Source of the DNA: T3SED10-260 sp035363255
Lineage (GTDB): Bacteria > Caldisericota > Caldisericia > UBA6126
Direction of reading: 5' to 3'
Assembly (NCBI GenBank): GCA_035363255.1
Contig: DAOSES010000012.1
Location: forward strand, 1-64,000
DNA: 64,000 nt
This document shows, piece by piece, positions 60,640-64,000 of the stretch. The notes beneath the pieces were generated by a model. That model was given only the letters and a program-made list of their open reading frames with translations. It had not been told where the DNA came from and did not search any database. Position numbers and translations under genes: made by a program. Within the stretch, counting starts at the first letter, position 1, and each line of letters opens with the position of its first letter.

Positions 60640-62172
60640 ATGGATATCAAAGCTCTATTTCGCAATGCAGGTATTGTAACTCTCGGGGTAATGCTGAGCC
60701 GCTTTCTTGGATTCGGACGGGAAATGGTCATGGCTTCACGCTTTGGTACAAGTGCGGGTAAGGATGCCTTTGAGATAGGTTCCTATCTTCCGATTACTTT
60801 TTCGAATCTATTGGTAGCTGGCGTCTTCAGTGCAGTCTTTATTCCACTTTTTACCCGTTATATTTGCAATCGTGAGCATAATCAGCTTCAGGAAATTATC
60901 TCCGTCCTGATCAATCAGTTTACCCTTCTGATGATCGGAGTCTTATTGTTTTTTTATGTGTTTGCTCCCTTTCTGATTCGAATACAAGCACCTTTTTTTG
61001 ATCCCTATCGCTTTGATACTGCAGTGATGATTTTTCGAACTTCACTTCCTTCTATTTTCTTTTTAGGCCTTGCTGCCATTGTTACTGGTATTCTTAATTC
61101 GATGAAAATGTTTGGAATACCCACTCTTGGTGGCATTGTATTTAATGCCTTAACTATGGGATTTATTATATTTTTTGCTCCAAGTCTTGGAATTCAAAGC
61201 GCTGCCTGGGCACTAGTTCTCGGTTCGACAGGACAGCTGATGATTCAGTATTTCTGGATTATAAAGCATCGCTTATCCTACCGCTGGACACCAAGGATTT
61301 TTCATCCTGCTATTTCCGAGGTGTATGTGCTTATACTTCCGGTGTTGCTTGGATCAGGAGTCAACTACCTTGCTCCCTTTATTGAACGTTTCTTTGGCTC
61401 TTCCCTTCCTGAGGGTATGATTTCGGCTCTTGGCTATTCTTTTAAGGTTTCTCAATTCCCTATCGGGATTTTTGCTCTTGCGGTATCTTCGGTAGTATTT
61501 CCCTGTTTATCGGAAAATGTCATATGTAATGATCGTATTGCCCTTTCAAAAAACTTACACTGGGCTCTAAAGCTTGTTTTATTTATCATAATGCCTGCCA
61601 CCTTTGGTCTTTTGGCCTGCTCTTTGCCTATTACACGTTTGCTGTTTGAGCATGGGGTTTTTACTCCTGATTCTACTCTTATGACTTCTCGGGCTCTTAC
61701 GATATATTCGCTAGCCCTGGTTCCCTGGTCCATTACCGCAGTTCTGGTGAAGATATTTTACTCCAACCGAGATACTAAAACTCCAGTTTATGCCGCATTA
61801 GTCACCATCGCTGTTCTTTTTACAGTGGACATCTTTTTAGTTAGAGTGTTTCAATATCAGGGGCTTGCCATGGGTTCAGCTATTGCAGCTTATGTCAATG
61901 TGGTCATTTTATGGTGGATTATGCGCAAAAAATTCCAGTGCATTCGGTTTATGACGCTGCTTCAAACTATCAAGAGTACTGTATTGGCTTCTCTTGTCAT
62001 GTTTGGAGTATTATATATATCTTGCGCATATCTGGAAAAAACTTTAAACTTGACCCTAAGACGATATCAGGTCTTGGAGGTTGGAGTTCTGGTTTTACTT
62101 GGTGTCTTGGTTTATGCGCTTGTGATTTTCTTGCTTGACCGAAAAGAGCTGAAGGAAGTGATGGGAAGATGA
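60640..62172 (+). CDS. murJ: MurJ-family lipid flippase
   Basis: 510 residues with about fourteen membrane segments. N-terminal S-R-F-L-G-F-G-R-E and F-G-T-S-A-G-K-D-A-F blocks and later conserved arginines are those of MurJ/MviN. It flips lipid II; a related protein could flip a glycopolymer instead. The surrounding genes fit either. Starts 9 nt after DUF4330 and overlaps the LCP gene by ATGA. Confidence 0.93.
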   Translation: MDIKALFRNAGIVTLGVMLSRFLGFGREMVMASRFGTSAGKDAFEIGSYLPITFSNLLVAGVFSAVFIPLFTRYICNREHNQLQEIISVLINQFTLLMIGVLLFFYVFAPFLIRIQAPFFDPYRFDTAVMIFRTSLPSIFFLGLAAIVTGILNSMKMFGIPTLGGIVFNALTMGFIIFFAPSLGIQSAAWALVLGSTGQLMIQYFWIIKHRLSYRWTPRIFHPAISEVYVLILPVLLGSGVNYLAPFIERFFGSSLPEGMISALGYSFKVSQFPIGIFALAVSSVVFPCLSENVICNDRIALSKNLHWALKLVLFIIMPATFGLLACSLPITRLLFEHGVFTPDSTLMTSRALTIYSLALVPWSITAVLVKIFYSNRDTKTPVYAALVTIAVLFTVDIFLVRVFQYQGLAMGSAIAAYVNVVILWWIMRKKFQCIRFMTLLQTIKSTVLASLVMFGVLYISCAYLEKTLNLTLRRYQVLEVGVLVLLGVLVYALVIFLLDRKELKEVMGR

Positions 62173-63197
62173 ACAAAAAAAAGAAGAATAACAAAAAACT
62201 ATCGGTTTTTCTTTGGATTGTTTTTCTTGTAATTTTCACTATATGCTCTGCGTCAGCCTGGTACATCTGGCGCTTGGTACGTGAGATACAGCCCTCTAAA
62301 GACAAAGATATCCAAGGCATACGCAAAGATTACAAAATCAACTGGTCGGGAAGAATCAATGTTCTCCTTCTGGGTTGTGATAGCCGGGATGGTATGTATA
62401 TGGGGATACGAAGTGATACTATCATCCTCGCTAATATCGACCTCAAGGAAAAAATCATTCGCGTGATGTCGATCCCTCGAGATACCCGGGTATATGTTCC
62501 CAACCATGACACTTACGACAAAATCAACTCCACCATCAATCCTGACTATTTTTCTGATGGAGGCTTGCCTCTTACTCTTCGAACAGCAGAAAATCTCTTG
62601 AAAGTACCGATCAAGCTATATGCTCTGATGGATTTTACTGCCTTTGAGGAGGTAGTCAATATTGTCGGAGGAGTAAGACTTCATGTCGAAAAGGATATGT
62701 ACTATCATGATCCCACCGACAACACTCTCATCAACCTTAAGGAAGGTGATCAAGAGCTTGATGGAGACAAAGCACTTCAGTATGTTCGCTTCCGTTGGGA
62801 TGCTCAGGGGGATTTTGCCCGAGATAGCCAGGGAGTAGTCTATGGTCGCATTTCACGGCAAATGAATTTTGTTAAAGCTCTTGCCAAGAAAGTGGCTGAG
62901 AATCGAAGCATTCTTCGTGTAAACCATATCGTGAATGCGATTGCTCGAAAATTCGAAACCAATATGGATACTTCTGAAATGCTCAAACTGGGAATTATGT
63001 TCAAAGATCTCGACCCCGAAACCCAACTGAAAGTTATTTCTTTTCCAGGATATGGCGATTATGTCGATGGTCTTTCCTACGTGGTAGTCCAGGAAGAAGA
63101 GCTTGAGAGCATTATCCAGCATGAGTTTCTCGGACAGCCTCTACCCTCCGAAACCCCCCCTGCAGATCAAGAGGAAGCAAGCGAGGAAGATCAGTGA
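62169..63197 (+). CDS. LytR-CpsA-Psr (LCP) family phosphotransferase
   Basis: 342 residues: a membrane anchor at about 14-35 and an LCP domain (55-305) with G-C-D-S-R, R-S-D-T-I-I, S-I-P-R-D-T-R-V, K-I-N-S and the catalytic arginine region Y-V-R-F-R-W-D-A-Q-G-D-F-A-R. LCP enzymes move undecaprenyl-linked polymers onto peptidoglycan or protein. With tagO and mnaA nearby, it is the likely ligase of this cluster's polymer. The acidic C-terminal tail is unusual but not unique. Confidence 0.92.
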   Translation: MNKKKKNNKKLSVFLWIVFLVIFTICSASAWYIWRLVREIQPSKDKDIQGIRKDYKINWSGRINVLLLGCDSRDGMYMGIRSDTIILANIDLKEKIIRVMSIPRDTRVYVPNHDTYDKINSTINPDYFSDGGLPLTLRTAENLLKVPIKLYALMDFTAFEEVVNIVGGVRLHVEKDMYYHDPTDNTLINLKEGDQELDGDKALQYVRFRWDAQGDFARDSQGVVYGRISRQMNFVKALAKKVAENRSILRVNHIVNAIARKFETNMDTSEMLKLGIMFKDLDPETQLKVISFPGYGDYVDGLSYVVVQEEELESIIQHEFLGQPLPSETPPADQEEASEEDQ

Positions 63198-63757
63198 GAG
63201 ACCCCTTCATAAGCACCATCCTTGAGCACTCCTTACCCTACAAGCTCCACCACCGATATTTAACCACCTTGCATACCATTATGGAGCATAGTATTGTTGC
63301 ACAAGGTTTAAAACGTGTTCTGTCTTTTATTGAGCCTGTTATTCAGCAAAGTTCTTTTATCCGCTACTTCCAGCAGCAGCATTGTTTTATGGATTCCTTT
63401 TTTCAGCATAGCCTGCTATTGGATGGTTTTGCCAGGTTATTTTTTTCATTCACCCGTTTTTTTGCTCTTACCCTTCAGGAAGCTTTTAGAAATACTTACT
63501 TCCATCGTAAAAGTCAAAATATTATTCATGAAATTTCGAGGTACAGTCTTCGACCCTTTGCTTTTATTCTTTTTGCTTATCTGAGCATATATGCGAGTAT
63601 GCGGATGGCTTTTGGCGAAGGATACAACCGCAGTGAAGTCTTGAGCATCTTTGTTCTCTTGGTTTTCTTGTGGTTGCTATCTCATAGTCGCATTCCACTC
63701 AAAGCTTTCACCAAAAATAGCTTGATTCTCGCTTTTTTAAAGGATTTGGTTTCATGA
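63194..63757 (+). CDS. Unknown membrane protein with four 20-residue repeats
   Basis: 187 residues, GTG start in GTGA overlap with the LCP gene. Residues 11-90 form four tandem units of exactly 20 residues, each beginning E/Q-H/Q-S, with a hydrophobic residue at unit position 9 (H in the first), Arg at position 11 in three of four, and hydrophobics at positions 16, 19 and 20. Two membrane segments follow at about 125-142 and 152-168. I know no family with this architecture. Position between the LCP enzyme and a Wzy-like protein suggests a role in assembling the surface polymer. Confidence 0.7.
   Translation: MRDPFISTILEHSLPYKLHHRYLTTLHTIMEHSIVAQGLKRVLSFIEPVIQQSSFIRYFQQQHCFMDSFFQHSLLLDGFARLFFSFTRFFALTLQEAFRNTYFHRKSQNIIHEISRYSLRPFAFILFAYLSIYASMRMAFGEGYNRSEVLSIFVLLVFLWLLSHSRIPLKAFTKNSLILAFLKDLVS
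63224..63463 (+). repeat. Four tandem 60-bp coding units of the 187-aa protein
   Basis: Codes for residues 11-30, 31-50, 51-70 and 71-90 of the 187-aa protein. The units align without gaps at protein level, but their DNA is diverged, so the repetition is old and held at protein level. Confidence 0.6.
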
Positions 63758-64000
63758 AGTTTTTTTCTGATTCTGATGCCAAATATTTAGTGATAGGAAT
63801 TCTTTTAGGCATTATTTCCTTTTTTTCGGGTCAGATTCAACTTTCTATACTCATTCTATCCTTTTTGATTCTTGCTTTAGCCTGGCATCACTACGAAGTG
63901 CTTCTTCTTTTTCCTCCGCTTTTTGTTTTGATTGATTTTGCAGTCAAGACCACTTCTTCTGGAGTGGGGGGTTGGTGGGACGAAGCTCTTCTTCTCTTGC
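63754..64000 (+). CDS. O-antigen-ligase/polymerase-like membrane protein, 5' part
   Basis: The first 82 residues of a gene cut by the window end, starting in an ATGA overlap. Two or three closely spaced membrane segments and a F-P-P-L-F-V-L-I-D-F turn resemble the N-terminus of O-antigen ligase/Wzy polymerases. Family assignment is tentative without the periplasmic loop. Confidence 0.5.
   Translation, partial: MKFFSDSDAKYLVIGILLGIISFFSGQIQLSILILSFLILALAWHHYEVLLLFPPLFVLIDFAVKTTSSGVGGWWDEALLLL

Noticed and set aside
1..64000. CRISPR arrays, insertion sequences, prophage or integrase genes
   Set aside because: No regularly spaced direct repeats, transposase motifs or terminal inverted repeats were seen on either strand.

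Overview
The window reads as a chromosomal segment of an anaerobic, low-to-moderate GC bacterium of the Bacillota (Firmicutes), most like a Clostridia-type lineage. The main pointers are a SCIFF peptide with its radical SAM maturase, gmk followed by rpoZ, a purSQL-type purine operon, SLH and copper-amine-oxidase-like stalk domains, a TagO/MnaA/LCP glycopolymer set, and a 6S RNA whose core resembles my recollection of Bacillus 6S-1. I cannot place it more precisely from sequence alone.

Layout. 1-2.5 kb is an AT-rich accessory stretch of unrecognised genes: two copies of a short junction motif with unrelated tails, the second copy frame-broken, each followed by a membrane-anchored protein. 2.5-3.6 kb holds a secreted CBM9-like/stalk-domain protein. 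At 3.6-4.0 kb lies the RNase P RNA, only about 10 nt from rsmH. 4.0-15.5 kb is a division and cell wall (dcw) cluster, rsmH-ftsL-ftsI-murE-murF-mraY-murD-ftsW-murC-murB, with no murG, ftsQ, ftsA or ftsZ and with altered motifs in MurE, MurC and MurB. 15.5-20.1 kb carries a peptide ABC transporter whose binding lipoprotein has SLH-like repeats fused at its N-terminus, ending at a strong hairpin terminator. 20.1-22.2 kb holds an IMPACT-family gene and scfA-scfB. 22.2-31.3 kb on the minus strand is purA-purB-purS-purQ-purL-purN-purH-purD, nearly all joined by 4-nt overlaps.

31.4-37.6 kb is an F-type ATP synthase operon with a b-delta fusion, a c subunit carrying Na+-type ligands and an epsilon reduced to its beta-sandwich. 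37.5-40.2 kb on the minus strand encodes PduL, a nucleobase-type permease and a gamma-carbonic-anhydrase-like protein. 40.36-40.54 kb is a 6S RNA gene with a strong promoter. From 40.56 kb to the end everything is on the plus strand and very tightly packed: rseC, a YtxH-like gene, a cohesin/stalk-domain secreted protein, YitT, ftsEX with an EnvC-like M23 factor and CtpA, a Ca2+-type P-ATPase, gmk-rpoZ, fatty acid synthesis (fabZ-fabH-fabG-acpP-fabF-accD-accA), then an envelope glycan block (tagO-mnaA-murA-DUF4330-murJ-LCP-187-aa repeat protein-Wzy-like).

How it works together. Most of the window serves envelope growth: precursor ligation and flipping, septal synthesis and hydrolysis, membrane lipid supply, and a secondary undecaprenyl-linked polymer attached by an LCP enzyme. 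The rest covers energy coupling, purine synthesis and peptide uptake. The most unusual items are the divergent Mur ligases in a murG-less dcw cluster, the lipoprotein-SLH-SBP fusion, the reduced ATP synthase stator and epsilon, the 6S RNA abutting rseC, the SCIFF variant with a C-terminal extension, and a membrane protein with four exact-period 20-residue repeats in the glycan cluster.
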